A stretch of DNA of 32,125 nt from NCBI GenBank assembly GCA_012839845.1, contig DUMM01000021.1:1-32125 (forward strand). The letters run 5' to 3'. Position 1 is the first letter of the stretch; each line of letters starts with the position of its first letter. The notes below the pieces were generated by a model, which ran no database searches, was not told the DNA's origin, and saw only the letters and a list, made by a program, of their open reading frames with translations. The position numbers and the translations under genes were made by a program. Shown piece after piece: positions 31,921 to 32,125 of this stretch. The stretch comes from Bacillota bacterium. Its GTDB lineage: Bacteria; Bacillota; Limnochordia; DTU087.

Positions 31921-32125
31921 TTACTTGTCCCACCCTGGGAATGGGAAGATGTACTCTACGGCGGCCAGGTCAAAGGGCCAAACCACCCGGAACTCTCCGT
32001 TCTGGATCTGCAGGTAGAGAGATTTGGCCAACACGTTGTCATGGGTCACAGGATCGAATCTGACTCCGTCGTATGGTGAGATGAGGTCATCTGCCGACAT
32101 GTTGGTTTCCAGCAGAGCCTTGCGG
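31921..32125 (-). CDS. livK: LivK-type binding protein, C-terminal part (cut by the window end)
   Basis: The last 67 residues of a minus-strand gene are visible, ending at TAA 31921-31923. The sequence contains [21 protein letters not shown], a strand-rich [10 protein letters not shown] and the ending FPFPGWDK. Such endings are typical of type I periplasmic binding proteins of the branched-chain amino acid/amide class. Together with livH, livM, livG and livF downstream it makes a standard five-gene operon. The start, signal and ligand pocket lie beyond the right end. Confidence 0.85.

Noticed and set aside
1-32125. A new defence island or mobile element
   Set aside because: No cas, transposase, integrase, toxin-antitoxin or restriction genes are seen. 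Apart from the CRISPR end, the window is housekeeping, transport and sporulation.

Overview
The window looks like chromosome of an endospore-forming Bacillota (a Clostridia- or Limnochordia-like lineage). The grounds are a gerA-type germinant receptor operon, a cwlD-type cortex amidase, a T-box leader, strong AAGGAGG ribosome sites with frequent GTG/TTG starts, and the low-GC Gram-positive housekeeping families YprB, YhaM, YmfF/YmfH and GlpP. GC content appears moderate to high by eye (not computed). The exact lineage cannot be fixed from sequence reading alone.

Layout. (1) 1-408: the distal end of a CRISPR array with 33-bp type I-C-like repeats; the last two repeats are decayed but still in register, and no cas gene is in the window. 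(2) 409-851: no gene seen, only inverted repeats and a possible terminator. (3) 852-6654, minus strand: promoter, T-box leader, then livK, livH and a single 929-residue LivM-LivG-LivF fusion, followed by a 45-residue conserved-looking small protein. (4) 6703-11021, plus strand: a four-gene gerA-type operon (A, B, C and a small two-helix D gene). (5) 11018-13050, minus strand: queG, an Nfu-type iron-sulfur scaffold, and a coiled-coil/winged-helix protein. (6) 13208-28313, plus strand: fourteen closely spaced genes: the M16 pair YmfF/YmfH, 5-formyl-THF cyclo-ligase, glpP, a HAD-IIA phosphatase, a LolA-like/TPR protein, YprB, YhaM, an RsmC-type methyltransferase, cwlD, an alanine/ornithine-racemase-family enzyme, a MEMO-AMMECR1 fusion, its radical SAM partner, and an ADP-dependent sugar kinase. 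(7) 28422-32125, minus strand: a terminator-like hairpin and a second, conventional livK-H-M-G-F operon whose livK runs off the right end.

How the genes work together. The two liv operons encode complete branched-chain/neutral amino acid ABC importers. In both, a strong GC-rich stem-loop separates the binding-protein gene from livH, which suggests the binding protein is made in excess. The first operon is under tRNA-sensing transcription antitermination. The gerA operon, cwlD and possibly the LolA-like/TPR protein are spore germination functions. The racemase, MEMO-AMMECR1, radical SAM and ADP-kinase genes form the least understood part. The AmmeMemoRadiSam set has no assigned reaction, and an ADP-dependent glucokinase/phosphofructokinase is unusual in a bacterium.

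I did not find a clearly new defence or mobile system. The best leads are the T-box whose specifier region does not obviously read as Leu, Ile or Val, the triple-fused transporter, the LolA-like/CwlD/racemase neighbourhood, and the MEMO-AMMECR1/radical SAM/ADP-kinase stretch.
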